From an uncultured Lentisphaeraceae bacterium (GTDB lineage Bacteria; Verrucomicrobiota; Kiritimatiellia; RFP12; DVOR01), in assembly GCA_949282555.1 (NCBI GenBank), contig CASDPK010000015.1, positions 1-49,274 of the forward strand: a stretch of DNA of 49,274 nt, in the 5' to 3' direction. Of this stretch, positions 1-10,079 are shown in pieces. Position 1 is the stretch's first letter; every line of letters starts with the position of its first letter. The notes beneath the pieces are model-generated. The model had not been told where the DNA came from. It saw nothing but the letters and a program-made list of their open reading frames with translations, and did not search any database. Position numbers and translations under genes: made by a program.

Positions 1-12
1 TCCTTTCTTTTG

Positions 13-85
13 GTGCTCATTGAGATGCTTCTCCTGTTTGTTTTTGTATCTTCACAGGATACCTCAATGAGCACGTTTAATTTTC
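13..85 (+). terminator. Long hairpin, probable terminator of the gene left of the window
   Basis: A perfect 12-bp inverted repeat (GTGCTCATTGAG at 13-24, CTCAATGAGCAC at 63-74) encloses a 38-nt loop that can form an inner TCCTGT/ACAGGA stem. A T-rich stretch (GTTTAATTTTCC) follows on the plus strand, so the likely role is termination of a gene entering from the left. No gene is visible in 1-178. An attenuator role for rnr is less likely because the rnr promoter lies downstream of it. Confidence 0.5.
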
Positions 86-163
86 CCCGGACACTAGTGG
101 TGGCCGCGCAAAAGGTGGTCGGCTCATCTTTGTCGCCATCCTGCGGGGCAAACAAAACGCTTT

Positions 164-178
164 TGCTATACTTGGGGC
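164..178 (+). promoter_or_regulatory. Extended -10 promoter of rnr, predicted leaderless
   Basis: TGCTATACT (164-172) is a close match to an extended sigma-70 -10 box. Only 6 bp separate it from the rnr ATG at 179, so transcription should begin at or next to the start codon. No Shine-Dalgarno sequence and no good -35 box are seen. The same arrangement recurs at other genes in the window. Confidence 0.6.
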
Positions 179-2518
179 ATGAATGTAGAAGAACAAGCTA
201 TCAGATATCTGTTCCAGTCGGAACCGGAGAAGGTCTTCTGTGCACCCGCGATCATCAAGACGCTGGGGCTGAGGGGGAAGGCGGCGAAACGCTTGGTGCC
301 CTTGTTGCGCGAGATGGTGCGCAGCGGGGAACTGGTGGAGAAGCGCCGCGGCTACTACAGGGCCGGCACCGGAACCGGAACGCTCACGGGAACGTTGCGC
401 GTGACACGCAGCGGTGCCGGCATCGTCACCGATGAAGCCAGCGGGAAAACGGTGTTCGTGGAGAGCCGAGACCTTGGACACGCGATTCAGGGTGACCGTG
501 TGACGGTGGCCTACCGCCCGGGAGACCGGACAGACCCCATCGGCGTGATTCGTGGGATTGAAGAAGAGGCCGTCCGTGATGTCGTGGGAACGGTGCGCCG
601 TGTGGGAGGGCAATTCTACGTGTCTCCTCTCAATCCCATTTATAGGAGTGATTTTTCCCTGCGCGACCCCAAGACGGCGCACCCCGGAGACCGTGTGGTC
701 GTGAGGGTTCGGCGCGTTGAGGGGAAGGACGATCGCCTTGAGGCGGAACTGCTGGAAGTCATCGGGCCGGAAGACAAGCCATCGTTGGACACGTTGGCCA
801 TTCTGCGGCAATACGAGTTGCCGGAAGCCTTCCCGCCGGAGGTGATGGAGGAATCGGAGCGGGTGGCACAACGGCTTTCCCAGCCCGGGCCACGCGAGGA
901 TTTGCGTGACCGCTTCATCATCACCATCGACCCCGCAAGTGCCCGTGATTTCGATGATGCCATCAGTTTGGAGAAGGATGCCGAGGGGCACCGCGTGCTG
1001 GGGGTGCACATCGCGGACGTCAGCCACTTCGTTCGCCCCGGCGGGGCCTTGGACAAAGAGGCTTACCGCCGCGGCACCAGTGTCTACCTCATCGACAAAG
1101 TGGTGCCGATGTTGCCGGAGCAACTGTCCAACGGAATCTGCTCACTGATGCCCAATGAAGATCGCTTGGCGTTCTCCGTGTTCATCACCTACGATGGACA
1201 GGGGCACCCCATCGCGACGCGTTTTGCCAAAAGCATCATCCGTTCACGCCAGCGTTTGGCCTACGAAGAAGCCTTGGCGCTCATCGAAGGCCGCCCCACG
1301 GAAATCGCCTGCGGGCCCTTGGATCCACGCACGGCGCCGATGTTGCGCGAAACGCTCGCCCTCACGCGTCAGCTCAAAAAGATCCGTGAACGCAATCATG
1401 CCTTGGAGCTGGCGTCTCAGGAAGTGGAGATTGAGTTGGACAAAGAGGGGCGCATGGTCGGCATTCATCCCGCGTCCAACGACGAGTCCCACCAGCTCAT
1501 CGAATGCTGCATGGTCGCCGCCAATGAGGCCGTGGCCAAAGAGTTGGTCACCCACCAAGTGGCAGTGCTCAACCGTCTCCATGAGGCGCCGGACGACGAA
1601 AAGATCGCCAAATTGGAGCTTGAGCTTCGGAAACTCGGAATCCGCCCGCGCAATCTGCGTGAACCCAAAGAGCTGGCGGCCCTCTTGCGGGAGACTGCCT
1701 CCCATCCGTTGAAATACCACATCCACACGCTCATTTTGCGTTCGCTCAAGCGTGCGCTCTATTCCTCCAAACAACATGGGCACTTCGGGCTCGCCCTCAC
1801 GTATTATTCCCACTTCACCTCCCCCATCCGGCGTTATCCCGACCTCGTGCTGCACCGCCAACTGGCCGACTATCTCACGCCCGGCGGACACGGTGGACGA
1901 CTGGATGCCGGATGGCTGGAACGTGCCGCAGCCCGTGCCACCGAGCGCGAAATGATTGCCGACGAGGCCGAACGGGCGCTCACCGAAATCAAAAAGTATC
2001 GCTTCCTCCAGCAACAGCTCGATGCCCGCTCCCCGCAGGTCTACGACGCTGTGGTGGTGGCCGTCAAGCCCTTCGGATTCTTTGTGGACGTGATCGATCT
2101 CCAAGTTTCCGGCATGGTGCATATTGCCGGGATCTCGAAGCAATTCGTCACCTTCAACCCCACAAGCGAAACGCTCTCGGCAGGGAAGCTGTCCATCAAG
2201 GCAGGCATGAGCCTAAAAGTCTACGTGGCCAAAGTGGATTTCCCGAACCGTCGGCTCGACTTCGCCTACGTTCAAGATTCTGCCGTGGACCTCTGGAATG
2301 GCGGTCGCCACGCGGAAGAGACGCGCCGCGCGGCCATTGCAAAGACTCGAGGCGGGAAGTCCCATTCCGGTCGCCGTATGCCCGCCAAGGAAACCGCGGC
2401 ACTCCCCATAAAGACCCCTAAGCGCACAACGTCGCCGAAGTCCGTGTCTGCGCCGAAGAAACCGTCCAAGCCGGCCCAACCCCGCCGGAGGGGCGGCAAG
2501 AAGGGAGCCGCTGAGTGA
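179..2518 (+). CDS. rnr: Ribonuclease R (RNase II/RNB family 3'-5' exoribonuclease)
   Basis: RNase R is a processive 3'-5' exoribonuclease that degrades structured RNA in the cytoplasm. The 779-residue product is close to the 813 of E. coli RNase R. It has an N-terminal winged-helix region (residues 1-60), cold-shock-like OB folds, a central RNB catalytic domain and a C-terminal S1 domain (about 615-700). The RNB signature IDPASARDFDDA near residue 250 carries the metal-binding aspartates. The tail is Lys/Arg/Pro-rich, as in many RNase R proteins. The start is placed at the ATG six bases after a -10 box. The stop overlaps the next gene's GTG (GTGA), so it heads a five-gene run ending with the glycosyltransferase at 6564. 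Confidence 0.96.
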   Translation: MNVEEQAIRYLFQSEPEKVFCAPAIIKTLGLRGKAAKRLVPLLREMVRSGELVEKRRGYYRAGTGTGTLTGTLRVTRSGAGIVTDEASGKTVFVESRDLGHAIQGDRVTVAYRPGDRTDPIGVIRGIEEEAVRDVVGTVRRVGGQFYVSPLNPIYRSDFSLRDPKTAHPGDRVVVRVRRVEGKDDRLEAELLEVIGPEDKPSLDTLAILRQYELPEAFPPEVMEESERVAQRLSQPGPREDLRDRFIITIDPASARDFDDAISLEKDAEGHRVLGVHIADVSHFVRPGGALDKEAYRRGTSVYLIDKVVPMLPEQLSNGICSLMPNEDRLAFSVFITYDGQGHPIATRFAKSIIRSRQRLAYEEALALIEGRPTEIACGPLDPRTAPMLRETLALTRQLKKIRERNHALELASQEVEIELDKEGRMVGIHPASNDESHQLIECCMVAANEAVAKELVTHQVAVLNRLHEAPDDEKIAKLELELRKLGIRPRNLREPKELAALLRETASHPLKYHIHTLILRSLKRALYSSKQHGHFGLALTYYSHFTSPIRRYPDLVLHRQLADYLTPGGHGGRLDAGWLERAAARATEREMIADEAERALTEIKKYRFLQQQLDARSPQVYDAVVVAVKPFGFFVDVIDLQVSGMVHIAGISKQFVTFNPTSETLSAGKLSIKAGMSLKVYVAKVDFPNRRLDFAYVQDSAVDLWNGGRHAEETRRAAIAKTRGGKSHSGRRMPAKETAALPIKTPKRTTSPKSVSAPKKPSKPAQPRRRGGKKGAAE

Positions 2519-3321
2519 AGCGTGCTTCTTACCACAATCACACGGTCTTCAGCGATGGAGCGGAGACGCCCGAGGAGTTCCTTCGTCAGGCCTTGACCCA
2601 GGGCGTGGAGATCCTCGGGTTCGCAGACCACTATTATCGCAATCCGGGGGATTCCGACCCCTTCCCGGAATGGGCGTTGAAGCCACATTTGGAGACACGT
2701 TATTTCGAGGTGTTATCCGAACTCAAGGCCAAAGCCCCCATTGAAATCCGAACGGGATTGGAATTTGATTGGCTGGACGGCTCCGCTCCGTGGCTTGCCC
2801 CAATGGCCCAAAATCCCCGCCTTGATTATGCCATCGGTTCCGTGCATTACGTGGGCACAACCTGCTTCGATTGCTCACGCACCTTGTGGGAAAGCCTCTC
2901 ACAAGAGGAAATCGACGATTTGGTGCGCCGTTATTGGGTGGCCGTGCGCGAGATGGCCGAAAGCGGTCTGTTCGACATCGTTGGTCACATCGACCTCATC
3001 AAGAAGTTCGGATTCTATGCCGCCACCGACGTTACGCCGTGGGTGCGCGAGGCGCTGGATGCCGTGAAAGCCGCAGACATGGTGGTGGAACTCAACACCT
3101 CCGGATGGCGCAAAGATTGCCAAGAGTGCTATCCGAGCGAGGCCATCCTGCGTGCCTGTTATTGCCGAGAAATCCCCGTCACCGTCTCGGCAGACGCCCA
3201 TCGAGCTCGCTTTGCCTGTTCCAATTTCTCTCGGGCTTATGACTTGCTAGCCCGGGTGGGATACACAGAGCTCACCCGCTTCCGTGCACGTGAGCGCTTC
3301 TTTGAACCGTTGGAGCCGTAA
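2515..3321 (+). CDS. PHP-domain histidinol-phosphatase-family protein
   Basis: The 268-residue product is a PHP-family metallophosphoesterase of the HisJ/HisK type, which removes phosphate from L-histidinol phosphate in histidine synthesis. Metal-ligand motifs are visible: HNHTVFSDG (residues 7-15), GFADH, a central HIDLIKKFG and the C-terminal SADAHR. The GTG start overlaps the rnr stop by four bases, indicating translational coupling. No other his gene is in the window, so the substrate rests on family resemblance; a different phosphoester is possible. The next gene, rseP, begins 20 bp downstream with its own ribosome-binding site. Confidence 0.85.
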   Translation: MKRASYHNHTVFSDGAETPEEFLRQALTQGVEILGFADHYYRNPGDSDPFPEWALKPHLETRYFEVLSELKAKAPIEIRTGLEFDWLDGSAPWLAPMAQNPRLDYAIGSVHYVGTTCFDCSRTLWESLSQEEIDDLVRRYWVAVREMAESGLFDIVGHIDLIKKFGFYAATDVTPWVREALDAVKAADMVVELNTSGWRKDCQECYPSEAILRACYCREIPVTVSADAHRARFACSNFSRAYDLLARVGYTELTRFRARERFFEPLEP

Positions 3322-3341
3322 TCAATCTCAGAAAGGACCCT

Positions 3342-4730
3342 ATGCCGCTCCCATCCTACATTCTTTGGCCGCTTTCCATCATTTTGGGCGTGTTTCTTTT
3401 CAGCCTCGCGGTATTCATCCATGAGCTTGGGCATTTTGTCGTAGCCCGACTGCTTGGGCTTCGTGCCGACGTCTTCTCCATCGGATTTGGCCCGGCACTA
3501 TGGAAACGCAGGATGTGGGGGACAGAACTTCGGTTCTCCGCGATTCCGTTCGGCGGATATGTCTCCCTCCCGCAATTGGACCCGGAGGGGATGCAACGCC
3601 TTCAAGGCGAACACGGGGAAACGTTGCCGCCCGCTTGTCCGTGGAAACGGATTTTGGTGGCGCTCGCCGGCCCGATGGGGAATCTTGTGTTGGCGCTGAT
3701 CTGTGCCGCGGCGATTTCGTGGTTTGCCCCGGAAGGGGCGACCGGAGCCTCCACCACCATTGGCTACGTGGAGCCGGATTCCTCCGCATGGGAAGCCGGC
3801 CTACGCAAGGGGGATCGCCTCCTCTCCGTCAATGGCACAACCATCCGGTCGTGGAGTGATTTCCAAACGGAATGTTTCCTCTCCGGAGGCACCAACGATG
3901 TCGTCACCTTGACCTACGAACGTGCCGGGAAATCCGCCGAAACCAACGCGGTCCTTGATACGCAGCTTGCCGAAAATGAGCCAATCTACGGCATCGGCGG
4001 GATGTTGCCTGGGCCGTTGGAGCTTGGCATCGGGTCGGTGGAGCCGGATTCTCCCGCTGCCCAAGCGGGTTTGCAGCCGGGCGATCGCATTCTTTCTGTT
4101 GACGGGGTTCCCTTTGAACGCTTTGAACAACTGACGCGCCGTGCGGATCCAACGGCCCCCGTTACGCTTGAAGTCCGTTCCCCGCAGACAGGGGAGACGA
4201 CAACGGTTTCGCTCCGCCCCGTGCGGCTTGCCGCCATTGAGGGCGACCCGGAGCCTGACCGCCCACGCCTCGGAATCGTGATGGCCATGTTTGGTGAGCA
4301 CCACTTCCAATGGATGGCCGAACGCGGCGTTTGGGCTCAAATTGGCTCCGATGCCTCCGGGGTGGTTCGCGTGTTAAAAGCCTTGACCCTTCCACAGAAA
4401 GAGGGCGAGGCTGGACGTGCGGCAAAAGGTCTCGGCGGTCCGCTCATGATTCTGGGCATGATGGTGCAGGTCGTGCAGATGGGCTTGTGGATCAGCCTTG
4501 GGTTCCTGCGTCTTATTTGCGTGAACTTGGCATTGCTCAACCTTCTGCCGCTGCCGGTGCTGGATGGTGGGCATATCCTCTTTGCCCTCTATGCCCTAAT
4601 CCGCAGGAAGGAGGTCAGCCCCAAGGTCATCGGCTGGCTCACCAATGTGTTCGCTTGTCTGCTTATTGGGCTGATGCTGCTTTTGGTTTTCCGCGATTCG
4701 CTCCGGTTCGTCACACGCTTCTTCGGATAA
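3342..4730 (+). CDS. rseP: RIP metalloprotease RseP (site-2 protease)
   Basis: This is an inner-membrane zinc metalloprotease that cuts transmembrane segments of anti-sigma factors and signal peptides. The first transmembrane helix carries the catalytic HELGH (residues 27-31), two PDZ domains lie at about 120-300, and the second active-site motif LDGGH is at 407-411 inside NLLPLPVLDGGH. Its length (462) is near the 450 of E. coli RseP; two PDZ domains are typical of the proteobacterial-type enzyme. AGAAAGGACCCT before the ATG supplies the ribosome-binding site. ispG follows after 5 bp. In many bacteria dxr precedes this gene; here a PHP phosphatase does. Confidence 0.95.
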   Translation: MPLPSYILWPLSIILGVFLFSLAVFIHELGHFVVARLLGLRADVFSIGFGPALWKRRMWGTELRFSAIPFGGYVSLPQLDPEGMQRLQGEHGETLPPACPWKRILVALAGPMGNLVLALICAAAISWFAPEGATGASTTIGYVEPDSSAWEAGLRKGDRLLSVNGTTIRSWSDFQTECFLSGGTNDVVTLTYERAGKSAETNAVLDTQLAENEPIYGIGGMLPGPLELGIGSVEPDSPAAQAGLQPGDRILSVDGVPFERFEQLTRRADPTAPVTLEVRSPQTGETTTVSLRPVRLAAIEGDPEPDRPRLGIVMAMFGEHHFQWMAERGVWAQIGSDASGVVRVLKALTLPQKEGEAGRAAKGLGGPLMILGMMVQVVQMGLWISLGFLRLICVNLALLNLLPLPVLDGGHILFALYALIRRKEVSPKVIGWLTNVFACLLIGLMLLLVFRDSLRFVTRFFG

Positions 4731-4735
4731 CCTCC

Positions 4736-5827
4736 ATGACGCTCCGCCACCAGACCCGACAGATTCATGTAGGCCCCGTTGCCGTTGGCGGCGGCGCTCC
4801 GGTCTCCGTACAAACCATGGCCAACGTCCCCACGGCCGACATCCCCGCCGTGTTGCGGCAGATCGATCGTGCCGCGGAGCTCGGCTGTGACATCTTCCGT
4901 GTGGCCGTGCCCAATGCCGAAGCCGCCGAAGCCCTCCGCACGCTCTGTGCCCGAAGCCGCCTTCCGCTTGTCGCGGACATTCATTTCGACTATCGGTTGG
5001 CTTTGGCGGCCTTGGAGGCAGGGATTGCCGCCCTGCGCATCAATCCGGGAAACATTGGAGGCGCTGAACGTGTCCGAGCCGTGGTTGAAGCCGCTCGTCC
5101 GCGTAGGATCCCCATTCGGATTGGCGTAAACGGCGGTTCTCTGGAGCGCCCGCTTCTCGACAAATATGGCTTTGCCACGCCGGAAGCGCTGGTGGAGAGC
5201 GCGTTGGGGCATGTCCGCCTGCTGGAAGAGCTGGATTACCGAGAGATCAAGATCTCCGTGAAGGCCTCAGATATTCCGCGCACATTGGCGGCCTACCGTC
5301 TGCTTGCGGAACGTGTGGATTATCCCCTCCACTTGGGACTTACCGAGGCGGGAACCGCCTTGCGCGGAACCGTGACCAGTTGCGTTGCGCTTTCGCGTCT
5401 GCTGGAGGAAGGCATCGGCGACACGCTTCGGATTTCTCTCACGGCCCCCATTGAGCAGGAGGTTCGCGTTGGCGTGGAGCTTTTGCGGGCCTGTGGACTT
5501 CGGCAGCCGGGAGCATGGGTCACCAGTTGTCCCACCTGTGGGCGTACCCAGGTGAACGTCCAGGCGGCAGCGGAAGTTGTCTCCGACGCGTTGGAATCGT
5601 TCTATCGCACCCATCCCGATGCCCGGCGCATTCATGTGGCCGTGATGGGTTGTGTGGTGAATGGCCCCGGCGAAGCCCGAGAAGCCGATCTGGCCCTCTG
5701 CGGAGGCAAAGGCACCTTTGCGCTCTTCCGCAAGGGGTGCCACCTTGCCACGTTTCCCGAGTCGGAGGCCGTAGATACGTTATTGCGCCTTGTCGCCGAA
5801 GAGGCGTGCCAAAAATCACCGCGATGA
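4736..5827 (+). CDS. ispG: 4-hydroxy-3-methylbut-2-enyl diphosphate synthase (flavodoxin/ferredoxin) IspG
   Basis: IspG is the [4Fe-4S] enzyme of the MEP isoprenoid pathway that reductively converts MEcPP to HMBPP. The 363-residue protein begins at the ATG 5 bp after rseP; the open frame continues upstream inside rseP but similarity begins here. Cluster ligands are visible: C265 and C268 (SCPTCGRTQ) and C306 in MGCVVNGPGE, with Glu313 at the position of the conserved acidic residue. The N-terminus has the TIM-barrel start SVQTMAN and the motif ADIHFDY. The stop overlaps the next ATG (ATGA). Its product feeds polyprenol synthesis, which fits the polyprenol-linked glycosyltransferase that follows. 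Confidence 0.96.
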   Translation: MTLRHQTRQIHVGPVAVGGGAPVSVQTMANVPTADIPAVLRQIDRAAELGCDIFRVAVPNAEAAEALRTLCARSRLPLVADIHFDYRLALAALEAGIAALRINPGNIGGAERVRAVVEAARPRRIPIRIGVNGGSLERPLLDKYGFATPEALVESALGHVRLLEELDYREIKISVKASDIPRTLAAYRLLAERVDYPLHLGLTEAGTALRGTVTSCVALSRLLEEGIGDTLRISLTAPIEQEVRVGVELLRACGLRQPGAWVTSCPTCGRTQVNVQAAAEVVSDALESFYRTHPDARRIHVAVMGCVVNGPGEAREADLALCGGKGTFALFRKGCHLATFPESEAVDTLLRLVAEEACQKSPR

Positions 5828-6564
5828 ACATTCTGATCGTCACCCCCACTTACAACGAACGTGAGAATATCACTGCCTTTGTCCAAGCCGTGCTGGCGGA
5901 ACTTCCCTCGGCCCACCTCCTCGTGGTCGACGATGCGTCGCCGGACGGCACAGGGACAATCGCAGATACGCTTGCGCAAGCTGAACCGCGGCTCCACGTG
6001 CTCCATCGAAAAGGGAAAGAGGGACTCGGACGCGCGTATGTGGACGGATTCCGGTGGGCGCTTAAGCGTGGATACGACCGCATCATTCAAATGGATGCCG
6101 ATTTTTCCCATGATCCCAAAGATCTTCCGCGCCTGTTAAACGCATCCGAAACCGCCGATTTGGTCATCGGCTCGCGATATGTCGGAGGTGTGCGCGTGCT
6201 CAACTGGCCATTGCGCCGCCTGATGCTCAGTTATGGCGCCGGCATCTATGTGCGTATGCTCACGCGGATGCCCGTGATGGACCCGACGGGTGGATACAAG
6301 TGCTTCCGCCGAGAAGTGTTGGAGGCCATCTCATTGGGCGCCATCGCGGCGGAGGGTTACGGTTTCCAAATTGAGGTCAACCATGCCGCATGGCAAAAAG
6401 GCTTCCGTCTGAAAGAACTCCCCATCGTCTTCGCCGACCGCACGGCAGGCACCTCCAAAATGTCCCTCGCCATTGCACGGGAGGCCATCGTTTTGGTTCT
6501 GAGGCTAGCGGTTCGCGCACGCTTCCGCCGTCCGGGAAACGCACGGGAAGTGGACGCCTCGTAA
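5824..6564 (+). CDS. Polyprenol monophosphomannose synthase-like GT2 glycosyltransferase
   Basis: The 246-residue GT2 enzyme resembles Dpm1/Ppm1, which transfers mannose from GDP-mannose to a polyprenyl phosphate at the cytoplasmic membrane face. VTPTYNERENI opens the Rossmann-like fold, VVDDASPDGTG binds the nucleotide, MDADFSHDP (about residues 93-101) is the metal-binding DxD-type motif, and GSRYVGG follows. It ends near residue 246 without the C-terminal membrane helices of longer relatives, as in soluble Dpm1 types. It is coupled to ispG by a four-base overlap and is the last gene of the rnr run. The sugar (mannose, glucose or other) cannot be fixed from the sequence. Confidence 0.85.
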   Translation: MNILIVTPTYNERENITAFVQAVLAELPSAHLLVVDDASPDGTGTIADTLAQAEPRLHVLHRKGKEGLGRAYVDGFRWALKRGYDRIIQMDADFSHDPKDLPRLLNASETADLVIGSRYVGGVRVLNWPLRRLMLSYGAGIYVRMLTRMPVMDPTGGYKCFRREVLEAISLGAIAAEGYGFQIEVNHAAWQKGFRLKELPIVFADRTAGTSKMSLAIAREAIVLVLRLAVRARFRRPGNAREVDAS

Positions 6565-6581
6565 CCTCCACGCCCGAAAGA

Positions 6582-7295
6582 TCAATTCCCCCACCCCTGC
6601 GCCTGAAGAATGGCCGGCAACGCAATCGCCGCGGTATCCGTCCGAAGCGGACGCGGCCCAAGCGTGATCGGGTGGAATCCTCGCTCCATAAACGCGGCGG
6701 TCTCCTCATCCGTCCACCCGCCATCCGGGCCAATGGCCACAAGGGGGATTCCGGGAGCCTCCTCCGGCACCGGCGAACGGGAGGTCGCCGGGTTGGCAAT
6801 GAAGCGCATCCCATTGTCGGCAGGAAGCATCTCCCAAAGCGCACGGAGTTTGGGCACAACGACAACCCTTGGGAGTGCCGTCGTCTTTGCCTGCATCAAG
6901 CCTTCCAAAAGCACCGGCCGATACTCCTCTTCACGCAACAGATGCATGGAAAAGTAACTCTTCTCCACCTTCGCCGCACCCGTCAGGAAAATCCGCCTCA
7001 CCCCCATGGCCGCACTTTGGAAAAAAATGCGCCGAAGCGATCGCGGCCGAGGCAACGCAAGGACAAGGTCATACCACGGCGGCAACGAAACGGAATCCAG
7101 CGAAGCCTCAAACGCAACGCCTTGATCTGAAACATCCGTCACCATCGCCACGCCGCACAACCCATCCACCACCCCGACCCGAAAGGTACTCCCCGGGCTC
7201 GCATGCAGGAACGAACGCAAATGCTCGGCCCTCGTTCCGGAGAGAAACCCACGCGTACCCTCCAGTTCGTGAGGCTCCAAAAGGATCAGATTCAT
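6582..7295 (-). CDS. rsmE: 16S rRNA (uracil1498-N3)-methyltransferase RsmE
   Basis: RsmE is a SPOUT-class methyltransferase that makes m3U1498 in the decoding region of 16S rRNA. The 237-residue product has the family layout: an N-terminal PUA-like domain (RAEHLRSFL), then the knotted SAM-binding domain with IGPDGGWTDEE and the C-terminal LGPRPLRTDTAAIAL. Length matches E. coli RsmE (243). Its ATG overlaps the dapF stop by four bases, so the two genes are one transcript read from the dapF promoter. The gene converges with the glycosyltransferase at 6564, leaving 17 bp between them. Confidence 0.94.
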   Translation of the reverse strand: MNLILLEPHELEGTRGFLSGTRAEHLRSFLHASPGSTFRVGVVDGLCGVAMVTDVSDQGVAFEASLDSVSLPPWYDLVLALPRPRSLRRIFFQSAAMGVRRIFLTGAAKVEKSYFSMHLLREEEYRPVLLEGLMQAKTTALPRVVVVPKLRALWEMLPADNGMRFIANPATSRSPVPEEAPGIPLVAIGPDGGWTDEETAAFMERGFHPITLGPRPLRTDTAAIALPAILQAQGWGN

Positions 7296-8134
7296 TCGAT
7301 GGCACCCAAGTCACTGCCAAGCGTCGCGAGGTCAATCGAACCTTGGTAAACCTCCCGCACGGGGCCCGTGAGTGTGAGCCCGGTGCACCGATTGGCACGC
7401 CAATCCGAATCGACGCCAAGGATAAAGCCGCCCCCGGTGCGAACCGTCATCGGCAACACACCCCCATGCGCCTCCACAGCCGTGACGGCCGCCGCCACAG
7501 CCCCGGTGCCGCATGCGCCGCTCTCGGCCTCGACCCCTCGCTCATACGTGCGGATGCTCAGGCGATCCGGCTCCCGCTGAATCACAAAATCCACATTGAC
7601 CCCTTCGGGCGCGAACGTTGGATGCAGACGGATCGCCCGCCCCAACTGATCCACATCCACCCGCTCATTCTCGCTCACGCGAACAACGAAGTGCGGCACC
7701 CCGGTGTTGATGTAATCGCCCTCCACACGGCGCTCCCCAACATGAATCACCATCCCGTAATTCCGAGCCGTCGGCTCAGGCATCCACACCCGAACGTTGC
7801 AAGCATCCACGATTTCCGCATCCAGCAACCCGCACGACGTCTCCATCGTCATGGACTTCGGTGCGGCACCGATCCGGTGGGCGAACCATGCCGCGCACCG
7901 GGCCCCATTGCCGCACATATCCACTTCCGTCCCATCGGGATTCAGAAACCGCATTCGGAAATCCGCACGGTTCGACCGCTGGATAAGGATGACCCCCTCA
8001 CAGCCAACCCCCGTCCGGCGGGCGGCCAAAAGGCTCATCAGCACGTAATCCTGCCACGGGACGGTGCCCTGACGGTCGTCGACCATCACGAAATCGTTGG
8101 CGGCGCCATGCATCTTTGTAAATTGAAGCACCAT
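7292..8134 (-). CDS. dapF: Diaminopimelate epimerase
   Basis: DapF interconverts LL- and meso-diaminopimelate for lysine and peptidoglycan synthesis. The 280-residue protein contains both catalytic cysteines: C74 in MCGNGARC and C208 in ESGACGTGA. The start MVLQFTKMHG was chosen because AAGGAG lies 9 bp upstream and because the family begins at this motif; the frame stays open for 27 more codons without similarity. A -10 box (TATCAT) sits 27 bp before the ATG, leaving a short leader. rsmE follows by ATGA overlap. The gene is divergent from gdhA. Confidence 0.95.
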   Translation of the reverse strand: MVLQFTKMHGAANDFVMVDDRQGTVPWQDYVLMSLLAARRTGVGCEGVILIQRSNRADFRMRFLNPDGTEVDMCGNGARCAAWFAHRIGAAPKSMTMETSCGLLDAEIVDACNVRVWMPEPTARNYGMVIHVGERRVEGDYINTGVPHFVVRVSENERVDVDQLGRAIRLHPTFAPEGVNVDFVIQREPDRLSIRTYERGVEAESGACGTGAVAAAVTAVEAHGGVLPMTVRTGGGFILGVDSDWRANRCTGLTLTGPVREVYQGSIDLATLGSDLGAIE

Positions 8135-8160
8135 CTTCGGGATCTCCTTAGCGTGGCGAT

Positions 8161-8169
8161 ATGATAGCA
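8161..8169 (-). promoter_or_regulatory. Extended -10 promoter of dapF-rsmE
   Basis: On the minus strand TGCTATCAT forms an extended -10 box. Transcription would begin about 20 bases before the dapF ATG, leaving room for its AAGGAG ribosome-binding site. No clear -35 box is seen, as expected for an extended -10 type. Confidence 0.5.
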
Positions 8170-8222
8170 AAAGCGGCTTGCCGGGGCTATCTGACGACGA
8201 CGGAAGCGAGCCCACCCTTTGA

Positions 8223-9671
<1,449 letters not shown>

Positions 9672-9689
9672 CGCATCCCAAAACGAACC

Positions 9690-9731
9690 AACGCCGTCTC
9701 CCCATTGGGGTGGCGGCGTTGTTCTTTTTGC
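9690..9731 (+). terminator. Rho-independent terminator of gdhA
   Basis: An AACGCC/GGCGTT outer stem with an inner CCCC-ATT-GGGG hairpin is followed by GTTCTTTTTG. It lies 18 bp after the gdhA stop. Confidence 0.8.
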
Positions 9732-9802
9732 TAGACCGTTCTTGGAACAAGTCCCCGAGACAAAGGCCCCGGCTCCTCCATGGTAGATCCAAGCTCCCCA
9801 CA

Positions 9803-9832
9803 CAAAAACGTCGCACGGACAAACCGCGCGAC
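9803..9832 (-). terminator. Rho-independent terminator of the small basic protein gene
   Basis: On the minus strand, GTCGC/GCGAC with an inner CGG/CCG pair is followed by GTTTTTGTG, 33 bp past the stop codon at 9866. A second imperfect hairpin with arms AATCT/AGATT and CCGAA/TTCGG lies directly after that stop. Confidence 0.65.
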
Positions 9833-9865
9833 GCGAGAGATCAAATCTTTCCGAATCTTCGGAGA

Positions 9866-10021
9866 TTAGGCCTCGGGCATGGTCTTGCGAAGGCCCTGAC
9901 CACGATCGCCTTCCTTCCACTGACCACGCTTGATCAGCAGGTTAATCCGCTCGAAGCGCTTGAGAACATTGCGCTTGGCCGTAATCTTTCCGGAACCCTT
10001 GAGACTTCTGTGCTGGCTCAT
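9866..10021 (-). CDS. Small basic protein, PVC-superphylum type
   Basis: This 51-residue gene starts MSQHRSLKGSGKITAKRNVL and ends LRKTMPEA. It is rich in Lys and Arg, with the features I recall for the small basic protein family (TIGR04137) of Chlamydiae, Verrucomicrobia and relatives: a SLK start, an AKRNVLKRFERI core and a WKEGD...GLRKT end. The function is unknown; the charge suggests RNA or ribosome association. A strong AAGGAGG lies 7 bp before the ATG, a sigma-70 promoter lies 60-90 bp upstream and a terminator follows, so it is an independent and probably well-expressed gene. Family assignment is from memory of the motif. Confidence 0.85.
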   Translation of the reverse strand: MSQHRSLKGSGKITAKRNVLKRFERINLLIKRGQWKEGDRGQGLRKTMPEA

Positions 10022-10079
10022 GAATGAACCTCCTTAACGCTTGCTGGGGAGTGCCCCACCTCTAAAAGAAAGTTGCGAA

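Noticed and set aside
77..1123. Long minus-strand open frame opposite rnr
   Set aside because: It is antisense to a clear RNase R domain; high GC makes long opposite-strand frames common here. The same applies to long frames opposite gdhA, galE, the GH2 genes and the NUDIX-TIM barrel pair.
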